A stretch of DNA of 64,000 nt from Acidihalobacter yilgarnensis (GCF_001753245.1 NZ_CP017415.1:2074501-2138500); one strand, 5' to 3'. Numbered from the stretch's first letter, positions 28,403 to 37,112 are shown. Numbers and translations: made by a program. Notes: generated from the sequence alone by a model not told the origin.

Positions 28403-28488
28403 ATGCCGGTAAGCGCCGGCATTCGCCTGTAAACGTTTTCAGGGCGGAGGCAACCCTGAAAACGCGCCCCGATAAGGGGCGCAGGCGT
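28403..28488 (-). promoter_or_regulatory. Structured 5' leader, copy 2 of the 86-nt repeat
   Basis: Matches 27858-27943 at 85 of 86 positions. Central hairpin GTTTTCAGGG-TTGCCTCCG-CCCTGAAAAC is perfect here. The loop can pair with the downstream SD GGAGGCA. Same position relative to a small-protein gene as copy 1, so the two genes probably respond to the same signal. Confidence 0.6.
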
Positions 28489-28490
28489 GT

Positions 28491-28655
28491 TCAACTTTGC
28501 TTTGTTTTGCTTCGATGACTATAGGTCCGCTCTAGCGCGCGCAACCGCGTGCGGGCCTTGACGTAGGCCGGTGTGGCCTTTCTATGTTCTAGCTTGAGCA
28601 AACGTTTCCTGGCAACGCGAAGGCGTTCCAGCAGGCTTTTGTCTCTCCTGTTCAT
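28491..28655 (-). CDS. Small basic protein
   Basis: 54 residues, MNRRDKSLLERLRVARKRLL followed by more Arg/Lys-rich helix. ATG 28655 overlaps the stop of the upstream gene by four bases (ATGA). Strongly basic, so nucleic-acid binding is possible; no family recognised. Confidence 0.55.
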   Translation of the reverse strand: MNRRDKSLLERLRVARKRLLKLEHRKATPAYVKARTRLRALERTYSHRSKTKQS

Positions 28656-29146
28656 GCGCGTTGATCCATGAGGCTGGCCGCGCCCACGGTGGCTTCGTAA
28701 CGATGTTTTGAACCACGCTTTGTGAGCAGCAGCTTTACCTGACCTTTGGGGAATCTCGCTGTTATGACGCCGCTGCTGAAACGCTGGCTTCCAAGTTGCA
28801 GATTGCGATATTTCTGACCCACCCTGACGTTCAACGTGGCGGCTGCAACCTCGTTTCTGGTGTCTGCGCGCCACTGTTCGACGCAACGCCTGGCGTAATA
28901 GACCTCCATGCCTCTGATGCCGTTTTCGACGCTTTTCAGTTCCGGGTCGTTCGGGTAGGCGAAAGTCTCACCCATCCGTTTCTCGACATAGCTGAAAACA
29001 TCCGTTGTGTAAAACAAACCTTCGTCGAGCGCTTCTGTAATCACGGCCATGAGTATGAGCCGTTCGGGTTCGGATTCTCGACGTTCGTTTTGAATGTCGT
29101 TCCAAATCATAGATGCCTGATTGGTGTTCTCTGGGAATGGATACAT
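28652..29146 (-). CDS. Hypothetical protein of the mobile element
   Basis: 164 residues from ATG 29146 (SD AAGAGG, 9 nt before; the ATG at 29155 touches the SD). N-terminus MYPFPENTNQASMIWNDIQN, acidic helical middle, basic C-terminal third (KGQVKLLLTKRGSKHRYEAT). No family recognised. Translationally coupled to the small basic protein. Confidence 0.6.
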   Translation of the reverse strand: MYPFPENTNQASMIWNDIQNERRESEPERLILMAVITEALDEGLFYTTDVFSYVEKRMGETFAYPNDPELKSVENGIRGMEVYYARRCVEQWRADTRNEVAAATLNVRVGQKYRNLQLGSQRFSSGVITARFPKGQVKLLLTKRGSKHRYEATVGAASLMDQRA

Positions 29147-29298
29147 GACAGTCATCCTCTTGAATGCGCGGCCTTGCGGTCGCGCGAATTAGATTGCTGA
29201 ATGTTTTCCCGCGACGAAGCGCGAGAGAGAAGGCCGCGAGAGTCTGCGGCGGGACGTGAAATCCATTCCGAAATCGCCGGACGGCGTCTTTGGAAAGG

Positions 29299-29321
29299 CC
29301 CGAGCGCGCAAGGCGCTCGGG
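29299..29321 (-). terminator. Hairpin downstream of the methyltransferase gene
   Basis: Perfect 9-bp stem CCCGAGCGC-loop-GCGCTCGGG. Before the IS630 insertion it lay just past the restored stop codon of the methyltransferase gene (29329), so it was probably its terminator. T-tract weak. Confidence 0.55.
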
Positions 29322-29363
29322 TGATGTTTCAGGCAGCGAACAGATCGTTCTGCCGATGAGTTA

Positions 29364-30454
29364 CTCATAAGTCAGTAGATTAGGGAACAAATGGCGTCGA
29401 CTTCGATCATAATTGGGTATGAAGAACGATGGACGGACATTGACCCGCGAGACGCTGGAAGCGATGCGCTTCATGGCGCTGGAGCGGATGGCGGAAGGCG
29501 AATCGCCGGCAGCGGTCTCGGCGTCGTTCGGGATGCACCGGACTTGGGCGTACAAGGTACGGCTGAAGGCGCGCGGGCGCGGCCAAGGCAAGCAGGCCCT
29601 GCAGTTGCGGCGGGCCCCCGGGCGGCGCCGGAAGTTGACCGATGCCCAAGGACGGCAAGTGTTCCGGTGGGTCAACGGCAAGAACCCGCGGCAGTATGGC
29701 TTCGACTTCGGTTTATGGACACGCCAGATCGTGCGCGAACTGATCGCACAGCGATTGGGCGTTTCGCTGAGCTTGGCCTCAGTGGGCGCGTTGCTGGCGC
29801 GGGTCGGCTTGACTGCGCAAAAGCCACTCCAGCGTGCGTATCAGAGGGACCCTGACGCGATCGAGCGCTGGCAACGGGAAACCTATCCGGCGATTGCCCG
29901 CCAAGCCAAGCGGGACAAGGCCGATATCTATTTTTGGGACGAGTCAGGTTTTCGTGCCGACTCGGTGCATGGCAAGACATGGGGCGCCAAAGGACACACG
30001 CCGGTCGTCTCGGTGCCCGGACAGCGTCAAGGGATCAGTGCCGCCTCGGCGGTCAGTGCCAAGGGGGCGTTCTGGTTCGCGACTTACAAGGGCGGCTTGA
30101 ACGGCGACCTGTTCGTGACCTTCCTACAGCGCCTGATGCGCGGCCGACGCAAGCCGCTGCATCTGATCCTCGATAATCTGCCTGCGCACAAGACCCACGC
30201 CGTCAAAACGTATGTCGCCAAGTCAAAGGGCAAGTTGACGTTGCACTTCCTGCCCGGCTATGCCCCCGAACTCAATCCCGACGAGCTGGTCTGGAGCCAC
30301 GCCAAGCGCACGGGCAATGCCCGCCGGCCGTTGCGTGCCGGAGAACGTCTGGAAGATCGCATCCAGTTTCAACTCGCCAACATGGCCGCACAGCCGAATC
30401 TGATCCGCTCGTTCTTCAGGCATCCAAGTGTTGCCTATATTACTGACTGCTGAG
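29364..30454 (+). mobile_element. IS630-family insertion sequence, copy 1 (family A)
   Basis: 1091 bp between duplicated TA dinucleotides (29362-29363 and 30455-30456), as in IS630 elements. Imperfect terminal inverted repeats: CTCATAAGTCAGTAGATTAG on the left, CTCAGCAGTCAGTAATATAG on the right (read inward). Same length as copy 2 at 58087-59177. It cuts off the last residues of the minus-strand methyltransferase gene. Confidence 0.92.
29419..30453 (+). CDS. IS630-family transposase (copy 1)
   Basis: 344-residue DDE transposase. N-terminal helix-turn-helix (SASFGMHRTWAYKVRLKARG), winged helix (LRRAPGRRRKLTDAQGRQVF), then DDE domain with first D in IYFWDESGFRADSVHGKTWG, second in HLILDNLPAHKTHAVKTYV and E in YAPELNPDELVWSHAKR. 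ATG 29419 rather than the in-frame TTG 29413. It differs from copy 2 at three residues that I see (A/V, Q/R, H/R). Appears intact. Confidence 0.95.
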   Translation: MKNDGRTLTRETLEAMRFMALERMAEGESPAAVSASFGMHRTWAYKVRLKARGRGQGKQALQLRRAPGRRRKLTDAQGRQVFRWVNGKNPRQYGFDFGLWTRQIVRELIAQRLGVSLSLASVGALLARVGLTAQKPLQRAYQRDPDAIERWQRETYPAIARQAKRDKADIYFWDESGFRADSVHGKTWGAKGHTPVVSVPGQRQGISAASAVSAKGAFWFATYKGGLNGDLFVTFLQRLMRGRRKPLHLILDNLPAHKTHAVKTYVAKSKGKLTLHFLPGYAPELNPDELVWSHAKRTGNARRPLRAGERLEDRIQFQLANMAAQPNLIRSFFRHPSVAYITDC

Positions 30455-32154
30455 TAATGCGGGCAAATCCCGTTTTTCGTGCTCGATGACCGTGTCGATA
30501 TCGATACCCTTTTCTTTCTGGATATCTTTCAGGATCTCATCGAGCAATGCGTTAGCTTTAGCCTGGTTTTCAGAATCGGCCGTACGAGACACCTCGCGAA
30601 TCAAGCCATTCCAGAACGTCCTGTTCCCAGGATGCGCTTTAGCCCGACGGCAAACTTCCTTGTCGAACTTCTCGGCGTTTTCGTACTGCAGCCAGAATGA
30701 CTTGTCGACGCGTTCATCTTCCGGCGGCAGCCATTGCCGATGTCTTCCGACAATCATGTTCAGTCGGTCGATATGCTTCCTGTTACCGGGGAAGAAATGA
30801 ATGGTGCCCGTCCCAGGGTAATAGCGAATGTCGAAGAAATCGCACGAAAGCCTGTTGCCGGCCGCGAGTTCTGCGTACTGCGAATTAAAAAGATCCACCA
30901 GCCCGAAATGTTTTGCCTGTGGATTGCCGTCCAGTAGCGCAAAGGCCTTGTCGAAATCCTCCAGCTTGTTTTTGGCCTCCCAATCCAGGGCTTTGCCGGA
31001 ATAATTCGGCTTGAAATAAGGCAGCACAAAACGCGTGCCCTTGATGCGCATACCGCAAGTGCGATGCTTGTCGTTGGACTTCCATCCGCGATAATGCACG
31101 CGATTTCCCGTGTGATACTTTGTGATCTCGTCAAAGATATCGCACAGCATTTCAACCTGGATCCCCCCTGATTTTCGACAAGACCAGAGAGAAAACCGCG
31201 AACATTGGCCACGGTAAAGTCCAAATCTTTGATTTCTTCGAAGCGTCGAGCGAATTCAGCCTTCATACCGGCTGTCAGCCGCGAGTTGATCTCAGTCATC
31301 CGAAGAATGTTGGCCCAGGCCGAGTTCTTCAGTTTCTGATATCGATCATGCAGCGCATCCCTGACCCACTCGGCTGAACGATGATCTCTTACATCGCCCT
31401 GCTCGCCGACGATCTGCTCGAACGTGGGACCGAGCAGATTCTGGTAATACTCGGCGCGGGCTTCCGCGCGCACCAGTTCCTGCGTGGCCACCCAGGCCGC
31501 ATTGAATGCGAGCACTGCGTTTTCGATGTTTGAGTTCGGAATCGCCAAATCCTGATGACAATCGATCTCGATGCCATCCGCCGCTCCGCTGTCTTTGCTG
31601 AGATCGGCCAGCAATGTTCCCAGTAAATCCCGGCTGTCCGCCTTCTTTTCAAGGTGCACCAAGGCGATGTCGACATCGGTTTTGCGTTCGGCATTCGTGA
31701 AAGCGCCTTCAATGAACTCCACGCTGCCGTGATCTTCAATGAGATTGAGCAGATGCTGACGCTCCTGGCTAAACGGATTGCGTATCGTTTCAGCATTGAG
31801 AATCGCTACAATCTCTCCATGCCAAAGAATGTCCCAGGCATGCAAAACATGCTTGACGCCTTCGGCAAAGGGCGGGTTCATGATGATGTGAGAATACTGG
31901 GCGCCCTTGTCGTAAGACAGGAAGTCCAAACCCAGCACGGTCGCGCCGAGTTCGCGCAATCTTGGATGATGCCGCATGTCGATCTCGAGACAGTCGAAGT
32001 TCCGACGATACTCGTATTTATTCGGCATCCTTTCGAGCAAAGCTCCGCTTCCTGCTTCCGGCTCCAGCACGCGCTCGAACCGTCGATTGCGAAACAATGC
32101 CCACGCGCGGTCCGCCAAATCCGGCGGCGTTGGATAAAACTGATTGTCGATCAT
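30440..32154 (-). CDS. DNA N6-methyltransferase with C-terminal DUF4942 domain, frame broken and 3' end cut by IS630
   Basis: Two overlapping minus-strand frames make one protein. N-terminal part (from ATG 32154): MIDNQFYPTPPDLADRAWAL, SAM motif I RVLEPEAGSGALLERM, and the catalytic NPPF motif in HIIMNPPFAEGVKHVLHAWD. The C-terminal part reads MLCDIFDEITKYHTGNRVHY onward, DUF4942-like. The frames meet at a run of six Gs (minus strand; 31163-31168): seven Gs would give a continuous protein, and GGGGGGA is also a possible -1 slippage heptamer. The last codons before the IS read DLPAL; beyond the IS (29361-29329) the frame continues THRQNDLFAA then stop. Confidence 0.78.
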
Positions 32155-32158
32155 AAAA

Positions 32159-32220
32159 GTCTCCTGAACGCGGAGACACAGCCCAGCGGGACTGTGCCCC
32201 GCTGGGGTTGATGATGTCGG
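32159..32220 (-). promoter_or_regulatory. Leader of the methyltransferase gene with anti-SD segment
   Basis: Minus strand contains AACCCCAGCGGGGCACAG, a second stem CAGTCCCGCTGGGCTG, then GTCTCC (32177-32172) seven nt before the SD GGAGAC (32164-32159). The last two can pair perfectly and hide the ribosome site. Similar to the leader at 39851. Confidence 0.5.
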
Positions 32221-32221
32221 C

Positions 32222-32610
32222 TCAAGTCAGCCTGTAAATTTTCCCGGTCAACCAGCGCCCACCAAGGAGCGCCAGGAAGACGCCGATGAGGACGCCGGCA
32301 CCCATGGGGGTGACATGGCCCGTGTAGGTCTTGTCGATGATTTCTCGCGCGATGAAAATCAGGCACACGTCCAGCAGAAACGCCAGGCGCAAGGCATGCT
32401 CCATCGCCCAGGTCGCACTCATCCAGGCGAGTTCAATCAAGGCAAGCGAGGTCAGAACGTCAGTGACCATCGAACGAATGTCGAGCGGATTGCTCGGGGG
32501 ATGGCCAGATCGATGGCCACATGAACGAGACCGATCAGCGCCATCAGTTGCAGCAGCACCGACGCGACCCACATGAGGATCGCCGTGCCCCAGTAATGCA
32601 GTTTCTGCAT
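32222..32610 (-). CDS. PsiE-like four-helix membrane protein, one frame break
   Basis: Two overlapping frames join into a 129-residue protein if a run of five Cs on the minus strand (32496-32500) is read as six: MQKLHYWGTAILMWVASVLL, QLMALIGLVHVAIDLAIPP, then SNPLDIRSMVTDVLTSLALI, FLLDVCLIFIAREIIDKTYT and a final helix GVLIGVFLALLGGRWL. Four membrane helices and the LDVCLIFIAREI segment resemble the PsiE (phosphate-starvation-inducible) family. SD GGGAG precedes ATG 32610. Role on a mobile element unknown. Confidence 0.6.
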
Positions 32611-32731
32611 GTATTTTCTCCCTGTGTTCCGCGATAACGCCGCGGAGACGTGAAAATGGGAGGCGGTGTCAAACCGTCTGCGATCATCCGTCTGCAAGGA
32701 GACAGGTCCGGGATATCCGGGCCTGCTTGGT

Positions 32732-32842
32732 TTACCGGCCTCTGCAGGCCTTGCGATTTCTCTGCTTCTTCTTGTCCTGAACCACTCGCGGCCGAAACCG
32801 TGGCGTACGGACTTGCTTGGCGACCGGGTTCCTGCGTTTCAT
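32732..32842 (-). CDS. Small basic phage-like protein (36 residues)
   Basis: MKRRNPVAKQVRTPRFRPRV then VQDKKKQRNRKACRGR. The opening RNPVAK-x-(L/V)RTP and following RPRVV-x-DKK resemble a family of very short basic proteins found in phages (DUF7230-like, from memory). SD GAGGAA before ATG 32842. A hairpin (32703-32725) follows. Function unknown. Confidence 0.6.
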   Translation of the reverse strand: MKRRNPVAKQVRTPRFRPRVVQDKKKQRNRKACRGR

Positions 32843-32955
32843 CAGTAATTCCTCAACCGTTTTGCATGAGTTTTATCCGAATTTTGCTTTATTGAGTTAT
32901 CCGGCGATGACCGCGCCGGAGCGGTATCAATCTTTTCGCAGCGCGAATGCGCTCT

Positions 32956-32981
32956 GGAAAGATCCCCGGCCGAAGCCGGGG
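32956..32981 (-). terminator. Hairpin after the VWA gene
   Basis: Minus strand CCCCGGC-TTCG-GCCGGGG followed by ATCTTTCC, 13 bp past the stop codon of the CobT-like gene. A stable tetraloop stem with a short T-rich tail. Confidence 0.6.
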
Positions 32982-32994
32982 TAAGGAAAAGACG

Positions 32995-34725
32995 TTATGC
33001 AGCCGCCATCAGGCGCGAACGCAAGGCGGACAGCACCGCTTCTGCGATCTGCGTGGGATTGGACAGCACGGAATAACGCGGGCAGAACTGCTGGACCGCA
33101 TCCGCGCCGATACCCAGCCCATAGAGTTCGATGCCGGAATTCACCACACGCTGCGCAACTGCCTGGGCCGCCGGTAGATTGTTCGGCATCCCATCGGTTG
33201 CGATCATCAGGAGCTTGCGCTCCTCGCGTCTGGCTGCCAGCCTCAACCCGGCATGCCACAAGGCTTCCGCCGTCGGCGTGCCGCCGCTGGCGGCGACGCC
33301 GCCAATGATGGCGTGGGCGGTTTGCAGGGGCTGCTCGAAGTGCTTGAGGATGTGAACGGAACTGCCTGCAAATGCCAGCAGTTCGGTTTTGACGTTGATG
33401 ATCTCGTTGACTTCCGCCAGCACGATCAACGCCTGCTTCGCCAGCAGGATTTCCTGTCCAGCCATGGACCCGGAACAATCCAGCACCACGGAAACCGCGG
33501 GGTATGGCAACGGCCGCTTGACCTTGTGACGATAGATGCGCCGATCGCCCATCAGGGCTCGATGAAGACGCCGACTATCCAGGCGGCCTTCCTCACTAAC
33601 CATTTGACGGCGACGAGTCATCGACTGATATTCGGCGACGATGCGCCGCTGCAGTTCGCGGGTTTCGCCCCACACGGTCTCTTCCAGCTGATGATAGGCA
33701 TCGGCATTCTTGCCGCCAAAACCATCATGTAGCGACTCGCCGGCCGTGAAGCCGCCTTCGGCTTCCGCCGTCGCCTCATTGATGGCCTGCTCGGCCGCTT
33801 TCGACCGATCGAGCAACGATTTGACTTCCGGGTTGTCATTCATCATTGCCCGGATGGCTTCTCCGCCGCCCGCGCCGTGGCCGCCCGTCTGCGCTTTTTC
33901 GTCACCAGCGTTCGGCGCGTTCTGACCAGAATCGTCGCCAGACGGCTGTCCTCCCGATGCAGGTGCGCCGGAATCGTTTTCAGTAGCGTCGTTGGAGGCG
34001 CCGCTTCCATTGTCGTTTCCGGCTTGATTGCCTTGAGCGCCCTGATGTTGTTGGTCTTGCTGCTGCTGTTCTTCATCGGCTTCGTCAGCGATTTCCTCGA
34101 GTAGTTTCTCGATTTTTCGCGTCAGTTTGAAACCGGCTTCGGTCGAATCGACCGAATAAAGATGCTGCGACAACAGGGCGTTAAGACGCACCCTTCCGTT
34201 TTCGCCCAGGGCTTCTTCGACGGGCTTGATCAGAGGTGCGTGAAGCTTCTCCACGTCGTGCCCTAGCACGTGCATCCTGCCCCAGGTGTCCACGTAGTGC
34301 GTCAACGCGGGACCCGGTGCGAGGGTGCTGGACGGCGCTTTTTCATCTTGCGCCATGTATTCCACCGAAAGTTTCAGGTTTTCACGGCAACCCAGGTATT
34401 CCTCGCCCAGGCGTCGTTCGATGAAGGTGTCCTCGATGGCATTGTGCAGGTTGTGTACGAACTGCCGACGCTTGGGGTCGACACTCCCCAGCTGCTTTTC
34501 GGCTGCAGAGAAATCCGTATAAAGCACATGCCCGCATTCGTGGTCGATATCTCCCGTGATGATGCGGGTCTGGCGTTCATCGGCGTCCAACGGCAACGGG
34601 TTCGAATAGATTGTGTTCCCGTCGGTCCGTGGTGGACCCCTGAAAACAAGCTTGATGCCTTTTTGCCCGGTCAGCGCCCGACACACGGCCGGTAACGAGC
34701 GAGCAAGATTCTTCGCCTTGTTCAT
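32995..34725 (-). CDS. CobT-like VWA-domain protein with HExxH motif
   Basis: 576 residues. N-terminal domain with a zincin-like HECGHVLYTDF at residues 62-72; middle very acidic and low complexity (Gln, Asn, Gly, Asp; about 220-300); C-terminal von Willebrand A domain with the metal-site motif VVLDCSGSMAGQEI, TELLAFAGSSVHIL and MIATDGMPNN. This order is that of CobT, the partner of the AAA+ ATPase CobS in chelatase-like complexes; here the pair is encoded on a conjugative element, probably acting on DNA or protein complexes rather than cobalt. The CobS-like partner is at 38884. SD GGAGAATC before ATG 34725. Confidence 0.8.
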   Translation of the reverse strand: MNKAKNLARSLPAVCRALTGQKGIKLVFRGPPRTDGNTIYSNPLPLDADERQTRIITGDIDHECGHVLYTDFSAAEKQLGSVDPKRRQFVHNLHNAIEDTFIERRLGEEYLGCRENLKLSVEYMAQDEKAPSSTLAPGPALTHYVDTWGRMHVLGHDVEKLHAPLIKPVEEALGENGRVRLNALLSQHLYSVDSTEAGFKLTRKIEKLLEEIADEADEEQQQQDQQHQGAQGNQAGNDNGSGASNDATENDSGAPASGGQPSGDDSGQNAPNAGDEKAQTGGHGAGGGEAIRAMMNDNPEVKSLLDRSKAAEQAINEATAEAEGGFTAGESLHDGFGGKNADAYHQLEETVWGETRELQRRIVAEYQSMTRRRQMVSEEGRLDSRRLHRALMGDRRIYRHKVKRPLPYPAVSVVLDCSGSMAGQEILLAKQALIVLAEVNEIINVKTELLAFAGSSVHILKHFEQPLQTAHAIIGGVAASGGTPTAEALWHAGLRLAARREERKLLMIATDGMPNNLPAAQAVAQRVVNSGIELYGLGIGADAVQQFCPRYSVLSNPTQIAEAVLSALRSRLMAAA

Positions 34726-34923
34726 GGGCGATTCTCCTTACGGTGTGCGCGCCGGATAACGCCGGCGCTCGTGGTTGAAATCCCAAACCGATACAGGGAA
34801 CGGCCTGTATGGGATAGGGACAACAGGAGGCAGAGCAGGAAGGACCCGGTTGAGACGAACGCGGGCTGATTTATGGAAAATTAAAGTCGAATGTGCTTTA
34901 AGGCAGGCGATTATTTCACCCGA

Positions 34924-34952
34924 AAAGCATGAAGGGCGCCAAAGCGCCCTCC
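34924..34952 (-). terminator. Hairpin after the small membrane peptide gene
   Basis: Minus strand AGGGCGC-TTTG-GCGCCCT, then TCATGCTTTTC, about 24 bp past the stop codon at 34975. Plausible weak terminator. Confidence 0.5.
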
Positions 34953-34974
34953 ATGTGTGCCGAAAACCGGCGAA

Positions 34975-35096
34975 TTATTTGTGATGTGTGTCCTTGCGAT
35001 GGTCGGAATCGTGCTCGTTCCACCACACGACGATGCCGAAAGCCACCACAAGAAGGGTCACAACGATCAACCCGGGTACCGGCTAACGTGTTCCAT
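34975..35096 (-). CDS. Single-span membrane peptide, one frame break
   Basis: From ATG 35096 the frame reads MEHVSRYPG and stops; adding one G to a GGG run at 35073-35075 continues as LIVVTLLVVAFGIVVWWNE then HDSDHRKDTHHK, a 40-residue peptide with one membrane helix and a His/Asp-rich tail. Without the correction the only frame starts at TTG 35070 (31 residues). Function unknown. Confidence 0.45.
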
Positions 35097-35130
35097 TGAT
35101 ATTCTCACACGTGGCTGTAGCAGACGGAAT

Positions 35131-36117
35131 TTACCAGATGACAGCTGTCTCGCTCTCGATTTCTCCATCGGCATCAGCTTCGCATTCTGCTTCTGCTTGG
35201 GTTTCGACCTCAAGATCTTCCGCCGTCACGGTTTCCGTTCCGGTTTCAGTCCCGGCGGATAACAGATCAGACGGCAGCGTGACATCAAACAGCTTTTGCC
35301 CATTCTTCAGCGCGCGCGCGAAGTCGCTTTCTTCGCTCAGGCGAAGCAGCATCTGACTGAGCGCAAGCGCGTGCAGCGGGCTGTAATCCGCGTTGCGGAT
35401 GCCGCGAGGCACGCTGGCCAGTATTTGCTTGAGTTCCTGCGCAATGAGACGAAGCGGCGGCGCGATGTAGCCCAACCCCTCGACCTTGCGCGCGATTTCA
35501 TCGAGCGCGGAAAGCTTGGCTTTCGGCGTCTGCGATCCCATCGCCTGCGCTGCGCGCTGCGCCACTTCGTGCAACGCGCTACCCAGTACGCCCTCGCGGA
35601 CAATCCCTTCTTCAGAAGGCACCAGTTCGATGGTCTTGGGATTCAGATACTCGAACCTCAGCTGCTCGTCCAGGTAGTCCTTCGAAGGCTGCGCAGCGCT
35701 GACCACGCTGATAAAGGCATCGGTATGTTCGAAGCCTTCGGCGTCGCACGATTCTCGCAATGCAGCCAGATGTTGCTCACAGACTTGATCGTAGTGGTCG
35801 AGCAGAAGCTGCTTCTCGGCGTAGAACTCGGCCTTGATGGTTTCGAGTTCGCGCAGCAGTTCATCCTGCCGGCCCGGGTTGATGACCCAACCAAAGAACT
35901 CCGAACGGGTCGCATGCTGCATCAGCAGCGAACGCGCGCGGCCGCGTTGTTTCGCCAGGGGGTTGATGGCTTCCTGCGGCAGCACAGACTGACGCAGCAG
36001 CGGTTTCATGGCCTGCGGGATATGGTCAATCCCCAGGATGCGCTTGATGTCGTTCTCGCCGGCCAACCGTGACGGCGAGATCAGCGAGATGGCGACATTG
36101 AATACATGGACTTTCAT
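35131..36117 (-). CDS. DUF3150 family protein
   Basis: 328 residues from ATG 36117 (MKVHVFNVAISLISPSRLAG). Helical throughout, with RSLLMQHATRSEFFGWVINP and AEKQLLLDHYDQVCEQHLAA, and an acidic C-terminal tail (EDLEVETQAEAECEADADGE). I recall this as DUF3150, found near CobS/CobT-like genes in phages and integrative elements; biochemical role unknown. The open frame upstream of 36117 lacks support; SD AGGAGG precedes the chosen ATG. Lies between the CobT-like and CobS-like genes. Confidence 0.72.
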   Translation of the reverse strand: MKVHVFNVAISLISPSRLAGENDIKRILGIDHIPQAMKPLLRQSVLPQEAINPLAKQRGRARSLLMQHATRSEFFGWVINPGRQDELLRELETIKAEFYAEKQLLLDHYDQVCEQHLAALRESCDAEGFEHTDAFISVVSAAQPSKDYLDEQLRFEYLNPKTIELVPSEEGIVREGVLGSALHEVAQRAAQAMGSQTPKAKLSALDEIARKVEGLGYIAPPLRLIAQELKQILASVPRGIRNADYSPLHALALSQMLLRLSEESDFARALKNGQKLFDVTLPSDLLSAGTETGTETVTAEDLEVETQAEAECEADADGEIESETAVIW

Positions 36118-36179
36118 GCGTCCTCCTTGTTGCCCGTGTGGGCAAGTGTTCAGTGACCGAAGCCGAAGCGACGGATGCG

Positions 36180-36389
36180 TCAGGAAAGAGAAGGGTCTTT
36201 CGGCCCAATGTGGAAATCGTGATCGCCGCACTCTGGCGGACAAGGCTTCAGATAACCGGCCTCGCAGTCTTCAAGAACTTGGCCGCAGGGCGCGATATCT
36301 CCCAATTTGCAGGCGCACTCGCCAGGGGAGTACAAGCCGTCGAAGCCGTTGGCTTCCAGGTAATTGATGATTATTTCGATAACACTCAT
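36180..36389 (-). CDS. Small Cys-rich phage-like protein
   Basis: 69 residues from ATG 36389 (SD GGAGG): MSVIEIIINYLEANGFDGLY, then six cysteines in CACKLGDIAPCGQVLEDC and PCPPECGDH. Similar short proteins with this opening and cysteine pattern occur in phages; probably zinc-binding. Its start overlaps the stop of the kinase gene (TAATG). Confidence 0.7.
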   Translation of the reverse strand: MSVIEIIINYLEANGFDGLYSPGECACKLGDIAPCGQVLEDCEAGYLKPCPPECGDHDFHIGPKDPSLS

Positions 36390-36988
36390 TACGCCACCTC
36401 CGAATCGAGCAACATCCGGTCGACGACGCACTGCAGATCGTGAATCGTTCCGTGGTTGGGGACGATTTTGTCTACAAGCGCTTCGGCCAGAGCAGTTTCT
36501 GAAATATGCGCAGATACTGAAGAAATGCCCGTCCGTTCAATACGCTAAAAAAACGCATTCAGCGACATGAGCGCAGCGTGTTCATTCGGGAATCTCATGT
36601 CTGATACGACATGATTCATCTGTGGCTCGGCACGGATGTCTGGAATAACCGGCTCAACGAAATAATCCGGCTCCTTCGCCCGGCGGAAATCTCCCCATCG
36701 CTGGAGGATATAGCGCGGCGAAAAGACAGCGTCCAATTTCGGCCCATCTTTAGCCACGAGGTACGCCGTGAAGTCCGCCTTATGGCAGCGACTTAGTTTC
36801 AGCGCGTCCATCGGTCGCTCCTTGGTATCTCGCCTTGCGAGGACCTTGAACGGCACATCGAACGCCGCCGAAACCTCTTCGTATAACAGGTCTGCGAACG
36901 CATGGCGTTTGAATCCGTGTGCGCTCACCAGATAATTGGCGACCGTGTCCTTTCCGGAGCCGGCCGCGCCCGTGAGTCCTAAGATCAT
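36389..36988 (-). pseudogene. Deoxynucleoside monophosphate kinase with in-frame amber codon
   Basis: Phosphorylates dNMPs to dNDPs for DNA synthesis (T4 gene 1-type family). From ATG 36988: MILGLTGAAGSGKDTVANYL (Walker A), FKRHAFADLLYEEVSAAFDV, SPRYILQRWGDFRRAKEPDY and VVSDMRFPNEHAALMSLNAF. A TAG at 36547-36545 stops it at 147 residues, but the same frame then continues RIERTGISSVSAHISETALA and ends 48 codons later at TAA 36389, just where the next gene starts. A point mutation has therefore probably inactivated it, unless the stop is suppressed. Its 5' leader holds the hairpin family described at 37040. Confidence 0.75.
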
Positions 36989-37039
36989 CTTGATCTCCAT
37001 AGGTGTTCAGCCGACAGGCTGATAATGAATCAATACTCC

Positions 37040-37112
37040 AACTCAGAGCCGTTGGAGAGGCTGTTACGGCGAAGCCAGACAGGCTTTGCGGTAAGAGCGG
37101 TTAACTGTCAGC
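37040..37112 (-). promoter_or_regulatory. Hairpin leader, family 2 copy a (dNMP kinase gene)
   Basis: Minus strand: TTACCGCAAAGCC, short loop, GGCTTCGCCGTAA, then CTCCAAC-GGCTCTGA-GTTGGAG. The second hairpin's stem differs from copy b by a compensatory change (CCAAC/GTTGG against CCGAC/GTCGG), which supports a structured RNA. Lies 50-120 nt upstream of the kinase start. Confidence 0.55.

Noticed and set aside
27858-28488. CRISPR-like repeat pair
   Set aside because: Only two copies, 545 bp apart with genes between them, and each is a multi-hairpin leader; no array of spacers.
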